NCBI RefSeq assembly: GCF_000698555.1 | Contig: NZ_JFHE01000021.1 | Coordinates: 20,168 to 84,167 of the forward strand | DNA: 64,000 bases | From: Caballeronia grimmiae | GTDB taxonomy: Bacteria > Pseudomonadota > Gammaproteobacteria > Burkholderiales > Burkholderiaceae | Direction: 5' to 3' | Part shown: positions 12,578 through 20,764 of the stretch, one piece after another | Position numbering within the stretch: position 1 is the first letter of the stretch | Layout of the letters: the number at the start of each line of letters is the position of its first letter | Notes under the pieces: generated by a model | What the model was told of the DNA's origin: nothing | What the model saw: only the letters and a program-made list of their open reading frames with translations | Databases searched by the model: none | Translations under genes and position numbers: made by a program

Positions 12578-12664
12578 GCGAGGATGGCGAAATTGGTAGA
12601 CGCACCAGGTTTAGGTCCTGACGCCAGCAATGGTGTGGGGGTTCGAGTCCCCCTCCTCGCACCA
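12578..12664 (+). tRNA. tRNA-Leu (anticodon UAG)
   Basis: This 87-nt class II tRNA folds into a complete cloverleaf. The acceptor GCGAGGA pairs with TCCTCGC, followed by A and an encoded CCA. The D arm is GCG/CGC, the anticodon loop TTTAGGT (UAG, reading CUA/CUN Leu), the long variable arm CGCCA/TGGTG, and the T arm GGGGG TTCGAGT CCCCC. The outermost anticodon-stem pair (C27-A43) is a mismatch. Confidence 0.97.
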
Positions 12665-12670
12665 TACGAA

Positions 12671-12697
12671 CCCCTTTGATCGCCGAAGGGGTTTTTT
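12671..12697 (+). terminator. Terminator after tRNA-Leu
   Basis: CCCCTT (12671-12676) pairs with AAGGGG (12686-12691), followed directly by six T residues. It ends the single-tRNA transcript. Confidence 0.85.
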
Positions 12698-12720
12698 CAT
12701 TTCCGGCCCGGCGTCGCGCG

Positions 12721-13107
12721 CTACAGCACGATATCGCCTACCTCGACCATCATCACTTCGCCTTTCGCTTGCGATCGCCCCGCGAAGTCGACGCCCGTCT
12801 GCCCGATCCGCTTCCTGATTTCCTCCGCGACCCGCTCGCTCGCCTGCGCGGCGGCAATCGGCCTGTCGACATGCGAAAGAAACCGACGCACGCTCGACTG
12901 CTCCCAGTGTACGAACACGTTCAGCGGATACGACAGCTTCGCGTCGGCACGGCGCGCAGCCGTGATGTGCAGCCCGAGCGTCGGCGATACGCTCATCTGC
13001 CGCGGACACACGCGAAAGTCGAAGCCGAAGTCCTTCGCCACGCTTCTCACCAGGAACGGCACGCACTTGTCGCCGAACTGCTTGTTCTCCGTCTTGCTCA
13101 GGGGCAT
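12721..13107 (-). CDS. Conserved hypothetical protein
   Basis: This 128-residue soluble protein is one I do not recognise. It has no signal peptide or TM segment. The middle contains LHITAARRADAKLSYPLNVFVHW, read as alternating beta strands, and the C-terminal half is a charged helix (ASERVAEEIRKRIG) followed by a hydrophobic strand (GEVMMVEVGDIVL). It converges on the tRNA-Leu terminator and is divergent from the squalene-synthase-like gene. The codon pattern matches its neighbours, supporting a real gene. Confidence 0.7.
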   Translation of the reverse strand: MPLSKTENKQFGDKCVPFLVRSVAKDFGFDFRVCPRQMSVSPTLGLHITAARRADAKLSYPLNVFVHWEQSSVRRFLSHVDRPIAAAQASERVAEEIRKRIGQTGVDFAGRSQAKGEVMMVEVGDIVL

Positions 13108-13264
13108 CGCCGTCTCCGATAGGTTCGCGCTTCTCGCGTGTTTTGCGCAGTGTTGCGCGGGCGATGACCGCCGTCAGTGGGCCGGCGCACATCGGCTCGG
13201 TGCAATCGCGCGGCCAGTGTGGTCTGGATCGCTCAGGCTGCGCTGCATCGCCCGGGCGGATAAA

Positions 13265-14146
13265 ATGGCCGCCGTTTCGCATCCATCGCACACCCCACAA
13301 GTCCCCTTCGTGAACTTCGACGACTACTGCCAGAAAAAAGCCGCCCCCGAAGGCTCCAGTGCGTACTACGCGCTGCGCCGCGCGCCCGTCGCGCGCCAGC
13401 CGCTCGTGACCGCGCTGTACGCGCTCTATCGGGAACTGGAAGAGACGGTGAAAGAAACCAGCGACCCTACCATCGGCCGCACCAAGCACGCCTGGTGGCA
13501 AGCCGAACTCGGCAAGCTCGACGCCGGCGAGCCGACGCATCCGGTCACCAAAGCGCTGCGGGCGCACTGCCCGCCCGGCAGCGCGCTCGATCGAGCGGTG
13601 CGCGCATCGCTGCCGATGCTCGTCGATGGCTTCGGCATGGACCTCGATCAGGCGCGCTATCTCGACTGGCCCGGGCTGCGGCGTTATCTGGATCAGACCG
13701 GCGGCGCGTTCGGCACGGCCGTCGCGAGCGCCACGGCGCGCGATCCCGAGCAGGCCGCCTCATGGGCCGCGCCGCTCGGCGCTGCACTGTTGCTCGCCGA
13801 GCGCGTGCAGGATATCGGTGACGACGCGCGCAACGGGCGCATCTACGTACCCATCGACGAGTTGCAGCGTTTCAACGTGACGGCGGCGGACATCATCAAT
13901 CGCAAGTACAGCGACGCGTTTTCCGACCTGATGCGCTTCCAGACCGAACGCGCCCGCCGTTCACTGCACGAGGCGCTCGCCGCGATACCACCCGCCGAGC
14001 GCTCGTCGCAACGCGTATTGCGCGCGCAGGCCGCGCTTGCGCTGGCGCGCTTCGATGAGATCGAACGGGAAGGCTTTCAGGTGCTGCATCAGCGCATCTC
14101 CCTCACGCCGATCCGCAAACTGTGGATTACCTGGCGTACGCGATAG
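13265..14146 (+). CDS. Squalene/phytoene synthase-like protein, first Asp motif degraded
   Basis: This 293-residue all-helical trans-prenyltransferase fold (squalene/phytoene synthase family, PF00494) would normally join two prenyl diphosphates head to head. The second Asp-rich motif is intact (VQDIGDDARNGRIYVP, about 180-196). The first, expected as RxxDDxxDE, reads RELEETVKE (about 56-64), so the metal-binding Asp residues are replaced by Glu and Lys. Catalysis is therefore doubtful; a non-enzymatic role like the complex I assembly factor NDUFAF6 of the same fold is possible. The start is uncertain: ATG 13265 lies in GATAAAATG, which could itself be a -10 box, and GTG 13310 (VNFDDYCQ) is the alternative. 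It ends 3 bp before the convergent DUF1501 gene. Confidence 0.8.
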   Translation: MAAVSHPSHTPQVPFVNFDDYCQKKAAPEGSSAYYALRRAPVARQPLVTALYALYRELEETVKETSDPTIGRTKHAWWQAELGKLDAGEPTHPVTKALRAHCPPGSALDRAVRASLPMLVDGFGMDLDQARYLDWPGLRRYLDQTGGAFGTAVASATARDPEQAASWAAPLGAALLLAERVQDIGDDARNGRIYVPIDELQRFNVTAADIINRKYSDAFSDLMRFQTERARRSLHEALAAIPPAERSSQRVLRAQAALALARFDEIEREGFQVLHQRISLTPIRKLWITWRTR

Positions 14147-14149
14147 CCG

Positions 14150-15148
14150 CTACGCGCGCACAAAAGGCAGCGGTTCGAACGACTGCCCGATGACCGGCGC
14201 CGACGCGACGCTCCAGCACGCGTCGAGCGCCGTCGCGCAAAACCGTCGAAAGTCGATGGACGCCTGCACGCCGCCGTCCGCGTCGAGCTGTTCGAGGTTC
14301 GGCGCGTCGCCGAACAGCCCGCCGCGAACCGCGCCGCCCAGCACGAAGTGCGGCGCGGCTGCGCCGTGCTCGGTGCCACGAGCCTCGTTTTCGTGCGCCG
14401 ATCGTCCGAACTCCGAACGAGTCATCACGAGCGTGCGGCGCCAGTCACCGCTCGCGGTCAATGCCTGACGCAGCGAGGCGACGCCATCGGCGAACTGCGC
14501 GAGCAGCGATGCATGGCGCGCCGCCTGATGCTCGTGCGTATCGAAGCCGTTCAGCGCGAGGCGAATCACAGTGACGCCGCGCTGCGCACGGCTGGCGCGA
14601 ACCACACGCACAGCCGCCTCGCAGGATGCGGCGAACGAACGCATATCGAAAGGCAAGTTCATCTGCGGCATGTTGACGCCAGCCGGAAACGGCCCGGCCT
14701 CCGCGGTGCCGAACGTATGCATTTGCGATGCAACCGACCGCGCGAGCCAGCCTTCCCGACGATAATCGCCCGCGTCCGACGCCGTGTTCCATATCTGCTG
14801 CGAGCGGTAGTGCGAGCGGCTCGGCTGCGCATAGCCGACTCCCTGCACGATCCCCCATTCGCCGGCATTCCACGCGGGCATCAACGGACGCAGCGACGGA
14901 TGAAGCCCGGTTCGCTCGTCGATACGCAACGCCTTGTCGCGCGGAATGTGCAGTGTCGGCCGGAGCGCGCGATAACGCTCGTCCGCGATGGGAATGACCG
15001 TGTTGAGACCGTCGTTGCCGCCGTTGAAATCGACGAAAATCAGCGCCTTGACTGGACCGTCCGGACGCGCTGTCGTCAGCGCGGCTGCCGCCGGCATCGG
15101 CCCTGCCGCCAGCGCGCCCGCGATCGACAGGAATTCACGTCGGTTCAT
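14150..15148 (-). CDS. DUF1501 family exported protein
   Basis: This 332-residue DUF1501 protein (PF07394, alkaline-phosphatase-like superfamily) opens with MNRREFLSIAGALAAG, a twin-arginine-type export signal. The domain shows VDFNGGNDGLNTVIP (about 40-54), RSHYRSQQIWNT and TRSEFGRSAHEN, typical of the family. It is shorter than many members, which approach 400 residues. DUF1501 genes usually sit beside a DUF1800 gene; none is present here. The only partner is the small secreted-protein gene 20 bp upstream. The biochemical role is unknown. Confidence 0.88.
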   Translation of the reverse strand: MNRREFLSIAGALAAGPMPAAAALTTARPDGPVKALIFVDFNGGNDGLNTVIPIADERYRALRPTLHIPRDKALRIDERTGLHPSLRPLMPAWNAGEWGIVQGVGYAQPSRSHYRSQQIWNTASDAGDYRREGWLARSVASQMHTFGTAEAGPFPAGVNMPQMNLPFDMRSFAASCEAAVRVVRASRAQRGVTVIRLALNGFDTHEHQAARHASLLAQFADGVASLRQALTASGDWRRTLVMTRSEFGRSAHENEARGTEHGAAAPHFVLGGAVRGGLFGDAPNLEQLDADGGVQASIDFRRFCATALDACWSVASAPVIGQSFEPLPFVRA

Positions 15149-15168
15149 CGCGTTCGCCCTGGGTCAGT

Positions 15169-15555
15169 TCAGCGTTTATAAAGATCGCGCACGGCCTCTT
15201 CGATGTGCTGGCGCAAGAGCCGGCGCTCGTCGGCGGTCATGACGGTGTGCCGCGGCGGACGCGCGGGCGGAGTATCGTCGACCTGCTGCACGGGTTGCAG
15301 CACGGCCGACTTGCTGTCGCGATCGCGCTTGCCCGAACCTTTGCCGCTGCGCTGCTGCGCGCGGACGATTTTGCCGTCCGAGCGGCTATCCTGTGTAAGA
15401 ACGGTGCGGTTGAACGCGCCCGTGAAACCGGTGGAAGTCGAAGGTTGCGCATAGGCATGCGGCGCGCTCAGCGCGGCATAGAGCGCACTTGCGAGTAGCG
15501 TCTTACTGGAAATGCGCCTGCTGCGCACAGGTCCGCGCTGCCGCGCTCCCTTCAT
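15169..15555 (-). CDS. Small secreted hypothetical protein
   Basis: This 128-residue protein starts at ATG 15555, chosen for its AAGGGAA ribosome-binding site. It carries a signal peptide (TLLASALYAALSAPHAYAQ, cleavage near residue 37). The mature part is basic and probably disordered (QQRSGKGSGKRDRDSK), with a Pro-rich patch and a C-terminal amphipathic helix (TADERRLLRQHIEEAVRDLY). It precedes the DUF1501 gene by 20 bp and is probably cotranscribed. No function is assigned. Confidence 0.7.
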   Translation of the reverse strand: MKGARQRGPVRSRRISSKTLLASALYAALSAPHAYAQPSTSTGFTGAFNRTVLTQDSRSDGKIVRAQQRSGKGSGKRDRDSKSAVLQPVQQVDDTPPARPPRHTVMTADERRLLRQHIEEAVRDLYKR

Positions 15556-15727
15556 GTTGTTCCCTTCGTTGCTCGACAACCGGACAGCCTCATTCTTTTC
15601 ACGCTTTCGCACAGGCGCGACACGCCGCGCGACGCATAGGTGTAATGGAGTATCTACCGAATGGCGGGCCAAGGTAAAGCAGTGTACGCACGGATGATAA
15701 GAGGCGTGCCACGGGCTCCGTAAATTT

Positions 15728-15759
15728 TGTAACTAACTGTTACACTCGCTTTTGTTACA
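15728..15759 (+). promoter_or_regulatory. TGTTACA repeats upstream of ompR, candidate operator
   Basis: A perfect inverted repeat TGTAAC (15728-15733) and GTTACA (15739-15744) with a 5-nt spacer is followed by a direct copy of TGTTACA at 15753-15759, 15 bp from the copy at 15738. It lies 37-68 bp before the ompR start. The pattern resembles OmpR half-sites, so autoregulation is possible (inference). Confidence 0.4.
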
Positions 15760-15795
15760 AACTCGGCGTTTGAACAAACGCGCTAAGATGCCTCC

Positions 15796-16521
15796 ATGGA
15801 AACCAAGAACCCTTCAAAAATCCTCGTAGTCGATGACGATCCTCGCCTGCGTGATCTTCTGCGGCGCTATCTCGGCGAACAGGGCTTCAACGTGTACGTC
15901 GCCGAAAACGCGCCGTCGATGAACAAGCTGTGGGTGCGCGAGCGCTTCGACTTGCTGGTGCTCGACCTGATGCTGCCCGGCGAAGACGGCCTTTCCATCT
16001 GCCGTCGTCTGCGCGGCAGCAACGATCGCACGCCGATCATCATGCTCACCGCAAAGGGTGAAGACGTGGATCGCATCGTCGGCCTCGAAATGGGCGCCGA
16101 CGACTATCTGCCGAAGCCGTTCAATCCGCGCGAACTCGTTGCGCGCATTCATGCGGTGCTGCGTCGCCAGACGCCGTCCGAACTGCCGGGCGCGCCGTCG
16201 GAAACCACGGAAGTGTTCGAGTTCGGTGAATTCGCGCTGAATCTCGCCACGCGCACGCTCACGAAGAACGGCCAGGAAATTCCGCTGACCACCGGCGAAT
16301 TTTCGGTGCTGAAGGTGTTCGCGCGTCATCCGCGCCAGCCGCTTTCGCGTGAAAAGCTGATGGAGCTTGCACGCGGCCGGGAATACGAAGTGTTCGACCG
16401 CAGCCTCGATGTGCAGATCTCGCGTCTGCGCAAGCTGATCGAGCCGGATCCGAGCAGCCCGCGCTTCATCCAGACGGTGTGGGGTCTCGGTTACGTCTTC
16501 ATTCCCGACGGCGCGGCTTGA
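15796..16521 (+). CDS. ompR: Response regulator OmpR
   Basis: DNA-binding response regulator of the OmpR family, 241 residues. The receiver domain (1-125) has the acidic pocket DDD (13-15), phospho-acceptor Asp57 in VLDLMLPGEDG, and Lys in LPKPFNPREL. The C-terminal winged helix includes TTGEFSVLKVFARHPRQPLSR and DVQISRLRKLIEPDPSSPRF. Its kinase EnvZ starts 69 bp downstream, on the same strand. Targets in this organism are unknown; in enterobacteria the pair sets porin levels according to osmolarity. The upstream TGTTACA repeats may be its own binding sites. Confidence 0.95.
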   Translation: METKNPSKILVVDDDPRLRDLLRRYLGEQGFNVYVAENAPSMNKLWVRERFDLLVLDLMLPGEDGLSICRRLRGSNDRTPIIMLTAKGEDVDRIVGLEMGADDYLPKPFNPRELVARIHAVLRRQTPSELPGAPSETTEVFEFGEFALNLATRTLTKNGQEIPLTTGEFSVLKVFARHPRQPLSREKLMELARGREYEVFDRSLDVQISRLRKLIEPDPSSPRFIQTVWGLGYVFIPDGAA

Positions 16522-16590
16522 GCCTGCACACGCTCTTCAAGCGAGTCCGATACGCTTCATCTTCTTCACCGGGCGGAACCCGATAGACCC

Positions 16591-17961
16591 ATGCGCATCG
16601 ACAGGCGGCTACTGGCGCTTGCGTTCGGCGGCCTGTTCTGGCGAACCTTCGCGCTGATCGCGCTGCTCATCGCGGTCAGTCTCACTGCATGGTTCCAGAG
16701 CTTTCGCGTAATCGAGCGGGAGCCGCGCGCGCAGCGCGTGGCGCTTCAACTCGTCGCCGTCGTCAAACTCACGCGCACTGCCCTTCTCTATTCCGATCCC
16801 GACCTGCGCCGCGCGCTGCTTCAGGACCTCGAAAGCAACGAGGGCGTGCGGGTGTATCCGCGCGAGACGACCGACAAATATCGCCTTCAGCCCGACGAAT
16901 CGCTCAACCGGCTGATCGAGCGCGACGTGCGCGGGCGGCTCGGCAACGACACCATCATCGCGCAGTCGGTGAACGATATTCCCGGCGTGTGGATCAGCTT
17001 CAAGATCGACGACGACGACTACTGGGTCGCGCTCGACCGCGATCAGCTCGACACCGTCACGGGCCTTCAATGGGCCGGCTGGGGCGTGTTCGCGCTCGCG
17101 CTGTCGCTGTTCGGCGCGGCGTTCATCACGAGTCTCGTGAACCGTCCGTTCGCACGTCTCGCGCTCGCGGCGCGCAAAGTCGGCTCGGGACAGTCGCCGG
17201 AACCGCTGCCCGACCGCGGCATGGGCGTCGCCGCCGAGACCAATCGCAGTTTCAATCAGATGGTGCAGAACCTCGAGCAGTTGGAGGCCGATCGCGCGCT
17301 GATGCTAGCGGGCATCTCGCACGACCTGCGCACGCCGCTCGCGCGTCTGCGGCTCGAAACCGAAATGAGCCCGTCCGACGAAGCGACGAAGCTCGCGATG
17401 ATCGACGACATCGAGCAGATGGACATGATCATCGGGCGCTTCCTCGACTATGCGCGGCCGATGCAGCGCATGCCCGAGGCCGTCGATCTGTCGATGATCG
17501 CCAGCGAACTCGCCGTGCGCTTCCAGGCCGACGATGGCGTCGTGATGCGCACGGACCTCGCGCCCGGCGCGATCATCGAGGGCGATCCGACCGATGCGCG
17601 CCGTGTCGTCGGCAATCTGCTGGAAAACGCGCGTAAATATGGCCGCAGCGAGCGCGACGATATTGCGCGAATCACGCTGCAAACGCGCGTCGCGCATGGT
17701 CGGGTCGAACTGTCGGTGATGGACGAAGGACGTGGCATCCCCGACGACCAGATCGGGCTGATCACGAGGCCGTTCTATCGCGTGGACACGGCGCGCACGC
17801 AGGCGAACGGCACGGGCCTCGGCATGGCGATCGTCCAGCGGCTCGTCACCCGTCAGCGCGGCACGCTGAGACTGCGCAATCGCACGCCGCTACCCGGCTT
17901 CGAAGTGACGATCGACTTCCCGCAAATGAAGGGCGCACGGTTCGACGGTCCGCGCGACTGA
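16591..17961 (+). CDS. envZ: Sensor histidine kinase EnvZ
   Basis: Membrane sensor kinase partner of OmpR, 456 residues. One TM segment near residues 12-32 and another near 155-177 (FALALSLFGAAFITSL) flank a periplasmic domain. HAMP, HisKA and HATPase domains follow. The phospho-acceptor is His244 in GISHDLRTPLARL. ATP-binding boxes are NLLENARKYG (N box), DEGRGIPD (G1) and TGLGMAIVQRL (G2). Gene order and spacing with ompR indicate one operon. It is followed by the independently promoted ahpC. Confidence 0.94.
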   Translation: MRIDRRLLALAFGGLFWRTFALIALLIAVSLTAWFQSFRVIEREPRAQRVALQLVAVVKLTRTALLYSDPDLRRALLQDLESNEGVRVYPRETTDKYRLQPDESLNRLIERDVRGRLGNDTIIAQSVNDIPGVWISFKIDDDDYWVALDRDQLDTVTGLQWAGWGVFALALSLFGAAFITSLVNRPFARLALAARKVGSGQSPEPLPDRGMGVAAETNRSFNQMVQNLEQLEADRALMLAGISHDLRTPLARLRLETEMSPSDEATKLAMIDDIEQMDMIIGRFLDYARPMQRMPEAVDLSMIASELAVRFQADDGVVMRTDLAPGAIIEGDPTDARRVVGNLLENARKYGRSERDDIARITLQTRVAHGRVELSVMDEGRGIPDDQIGLITRPFYRVDTARTQANGTGLGMAIVQRLVTRQRGTLRLRNRTPLPGFEVTIDFPQMKGARFDGPRD

Positions 17962-18006
17962 GCGGCGCCATTTGAAAAACCTATCCGCTTCATTAGGCAT
18001 AAACTT

Positions 18007-18035
18007 TTGAAGCCGCGAATTCGCGGGGTTATGAT
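18007..18035 (+). promoter_or_regulatory. Sigma-70 promoter of ahpC
   Basis: TTGAAG (18007-18012) and TATGAT (18030-18035) are 17 bp apart, about 108 bp before the ahpC start. A partial OxyR-like half-site (CTAT at 17981) lies upstream, but the full four-element motif is not present. Confidence 0.65.
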
Positions 18036-18142
18036 GTTTCGGTTCGACGCACGGTGAACGCCCAGGACGGTGTCATGCGCGCGTTACGGCTTTCCGGTAG
18101 TTTGGCTTGAGTTGTCCATTCAACGAACACAGGAGCGTTTGC

Positions 18143-18691
<549 letters not shown>

Positions 18692-18720
18692 GCGCGCGAC
18701 ACTTCGAGCCTCATGCGTGA

Positions 18721-18766
18721 AGCCCGCCCTCTTTCGAGCCCACGCTCGGGAGCCGGCGGGTTTTTT
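18721..18766 (+). terminator. Terminator between ahpC and ahpD
   Basis: CCCGCC (18723-18728) pairs with GGCGGG (18755-18760), enclosing an inner CGAGC/GCTCG hairpin, followed by six T residues. It probably limits read-through from ahpC into ahpD, giving more AhpC than AhpD. Confidence 0.8.
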
Positions 18767-18800
18767 GTCGCCATCGCTTGCCACCGAATAGGAGAAGTCA

Positions 18801-19325
18801 GTGGAATTCCTTTCCTCGATCAAGGAACTGGTCCCCGATTACGCGAAGGACATTCGCCTGAACATCGACGGCACGATCGCGCGTTCGTCGCTGCAAGGCA
18901 ATGACGCGGTCGGCGTTGCGCTCGCCGCCGCGTATGCCGCCAAAGCGACGAAACTCGTGGAGATCATCCGTAACGCGGACGTGCTGTCGCCGGAAGAGAC
19001 GAATGCCGCGCTGACCGCCGCCGCGCTGATGGGCATGAACAACGTCTGGTATCCGTATCTGGAGATGGCCGACAACGCCGAACTCAAGACCCAGCCCGCC
19101 GGATTGCGGATGAACGCGTATGCGTCGCATGGCGGCGTCGACAAGCGGCGCTTCGAGATGTACGCGCTCGCGGCGTCGATCATCGGCAAGTGCCACTTCT
19201 GCGTAAAGTCGCACTACGAAAATCTCGTCACCGAAGGCATGACGTTGACGCAACTGCGCGACGTAGGCCGCATCGCCGCGGTGATCGGCGCAGTCGCGCT
19301 GACGATCGCGGCCGAGGGAAAATAA
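18801..19325 (+). CDS. ahpD: Alkylhydroperoxidase AhpD
   Basis: AhpD transfers electrons, through a CxxC dithiol and lipoamide proteins, to AhpC. The 174 residues start at GTG 18801 behind AGGAG with 7-nt spacing. The active site is Cys131-HF-Cys134 with His138 (CHFCVKSH), in the AhpD-fold helical protein. It lies 109 bp after ahpC with an intervening terminator. It converges on ispF. Confidence 0.95.
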   Translation: MEFLSSIKELVPDYAKDIRLNIDGTIARSSLQGNDAVGVALAAAYAAKATKLVEIIRNADVLSPEETNAALTAAALMGMNNVWYPYLEMADNAELKTQPAGLRMNAYASHGGVDKRRFEMYALAASIIGKCHFCVKSHYENLVTEGMTLTQLRDVGRIAAVIGAVALTIAAEGK

Positions 19326-19334
19326 GCCGTCCAG

Positions 19335-19357
19335 CGCCGCGCTTCGCGAGCGCGGCG
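19335..19357. terminator. Candidate bidirectional hairpin ahpD/ispF
   Basis: CGCCGCGC (19335-19342) pairs perfectly with GCGCGGCG (19350-19357) across a 7-nt loop, in the 40-bp gap between convergent genes. There is no T tract, so its strength as a terminator is uncertain. Confidence 0.35.
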
Positions 19358-19365
19358 TGTGCCGC

Positions 19366-19857
19366 TCAATGGTCGATCGACGTACGGCGCAGCAGCACGG
19401 CGGCTTGCGCCTCGATGCCTTCCTTGCGGCCGAGATAGCCGAGCTTTTCGTTGGTTTTCGCCTTCACGTTCACCCGATCGATGGACAGATCGAGATCCGC
19501 CGCGATATTCGCGCGCATCGCCTCGATATGCGGCGCCAGCTTCGGCGCCTGCGCGATGACCGTGCTGTCCACGTTGGCGATCGCGAAGCCCGCTTCCGAC
19601 ACGCGCTTGGCCGCTTCGCGCAGCAGCACGCGGCTGTCCGCGCCCGCGAACTCGGTCGCCGTGTCCGGAAAATGCCGGCCGATATCGCCGAGCGCGGCTG
19701 CGCCGAACAGCGCATCGGTGATGGCATGCAAGAGCACGTCGGCGTCGGAGTGGCCGAGCAGGCCGAGTTCATACGGAACCTTCACGCCGCCGATGATGAG
19801 CTCGCGTCCTTCGACGAGCTGATGCACGTCGTATCCCTGTCCGATTCTGAAATCCAT
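19366..19857 (-). CDS. ispF: 2-C-methyl-D-erythritol 2,4-cyclodiphosphate synthase
   Basis: Fifth enzyme of the MEP isoprenoid pathway; it cyclises CDP-ME-2-phosphate with loss of CMP. The 163 residues from ATG 19857 begin [11 protein letters not shown], with metal ligands Asp and His in GYDVH and the next His in [13 protein letters not shown]. The typical [13 protein letters not shown] and [19 protein letters not shown] segments follow. It is 46 bp downstream of ispD on the same strand, the usual pairing for consecutive pathway genes. Confidence 0.97.
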   Translation of the reverse strand: MDFRIGQGYDVHQLVEGRELIIGGVKVPYELGLLGHSDADVLLHAITDALFGAAALGDIGRHFPDTATEFAGADSRVLLREAAKRVSEAGFAIANVDSTVIAQAPKLAPHIEAMRANIAADLDLSIDRVNVKAKTNEKLGYLGRKEGIEAQAAVLLRRTSIDH

Positions 19858-19903
19858 CGATGCAACCTTGCTGTAATGAGTGAGTGACCGGTCGTTGCGG
19901 GCA

Positions 19904-20674
19904 TTACACCGGCGCGGAAAGGATCGCGCTGGCGAGACCGAAGTCTTCCGGATAAGTGACCTTGAAGTTGCGCAGGCTGCCCTGCACGAGCTTCGGCGAG
20001 TGACCGAGCCATTCGATCGCGCTGGCTTCGTCGGTGAGATCGTGGCCGTCGTGACGCGCACGCTCGATCGCTTCCCGCAGCATGCCGACGCGGAACATCT
20101 GCGGCGTCTGCGCCTGCCACAGGCCATCGCGCGATTCGGTGCGGGCGATGCGCGGGCCGCCCGACGGCGCATCGGGCATGTTCGGTGCGACGCGCTTGAG
20201 CGTATCCGCGACGGGCAGCGCGAGAATGCCGCCGACGGGATCGTCGCGCAGTTCCGTGACGAGCTTGCGAATCAGTTCCGGCGTGATGCCGGGACGCGCG
20301 GCGTCGTGCACGAGCACCCAGTCGTCGTCGCGCGCGCCGAATTCGCGCAGCGCGACGAGCCCGTTGTACACCGACGCCTGCCGCGACGCCCCGCCGCGGC
20401 GCTGGACGACGAAACGCAGCCCGGCGAAGCGGCGCGCGTCGAAATGATGATCGTCCGGTGCGAGCACGACGAGTGTCTGCGAGAATTCGGGACACGCGTC
20501 GAATGCGGCAAGCGTGTAGCCGAGCATCGGCCGGCCCGCGACCGTCTGGTATTGCTTCGGCATCGGCGCGCCGGATCGGCTGCCGGTTCCGGCGCAGGGA
20601 ATCAGCGCGAACAGACGCGCAGTGGTAGACGGGGCGGCGGGCGAAGTCACGAGAGAATCATGTGGCCAAGTCAA
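19904..20674 (-). CDS. ispD: MEP cytidylyltransferase
   Basis: Third enzyme of the MEP pathway; it joins CTP and 2-C-methyl-D-erythritol 4-phosphate to give CDP-ME. The 256-residue frame contains the nucleotide-binding [17 protein letters not shown] motif (about 27-43), [14 protein letters not shown] and [11 protein letters not shown]. Family members average nearer 236 residues, so an internal start, for example the GTG about nine codons in (VTSPAAPS), is possible. It is divergent from mfd with a 90-bp gap. Confidence 0.95.
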   Translation of the reverse strand: MTWPHDSLVTSPAAPSTTARLFALIPCAGTGSRSGAPMPKQYQTVAGRPMLGYTLAAFDACPEFSQTLVVLAPDDHHFDARRFAGLRFVVQRRGGASRQASVYNGLVALREFGARDDDWVLVHDAARPGITPELIRKLVTELRDDPVGGILALPVADTLKRVAPNMPDAPSGGPRIARTESRDGLWQAQTPQMFRVGMLREAIERARHDGHDLTDEASAIEWLGHSPKLVQGSLRNFKVTYPEDFGLASAILSAPV

Positions 20675-20690
20675 AGTGAAGCCCGGATTT

Positions 20691-20696
20691 TATAAT
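20691..20696 (+). promoter_or_regulatory. Candidate -10 box for mfd
   Basis: A consensus TATAAT at 20691-20696 lies 69 bp before the mfd start. No good -35 sits at 16-18 bp (AAGTCA is the 17-bp candidate), so activity would rely on other contacts. Confidence 0.35.
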
Positions 20697-20764
20697 AGGT
20701 CTTTCGCGACCACGTCCGGCGCGCGGCTTTTGACGCTGCGCGCCGACGGTTCAATGCACACCTT

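Noticed and set aside
17981..18006. OxyR site before ahpC
   Set aside because: Only one CTAT element is present; the four ATAG/CTAT elements at 7-bp spacing are missing.
19880..20695. 271-residue plus-strand frame opposite ispD
   Set aside because: Antisense shadow of ispD, with no supporting signals.
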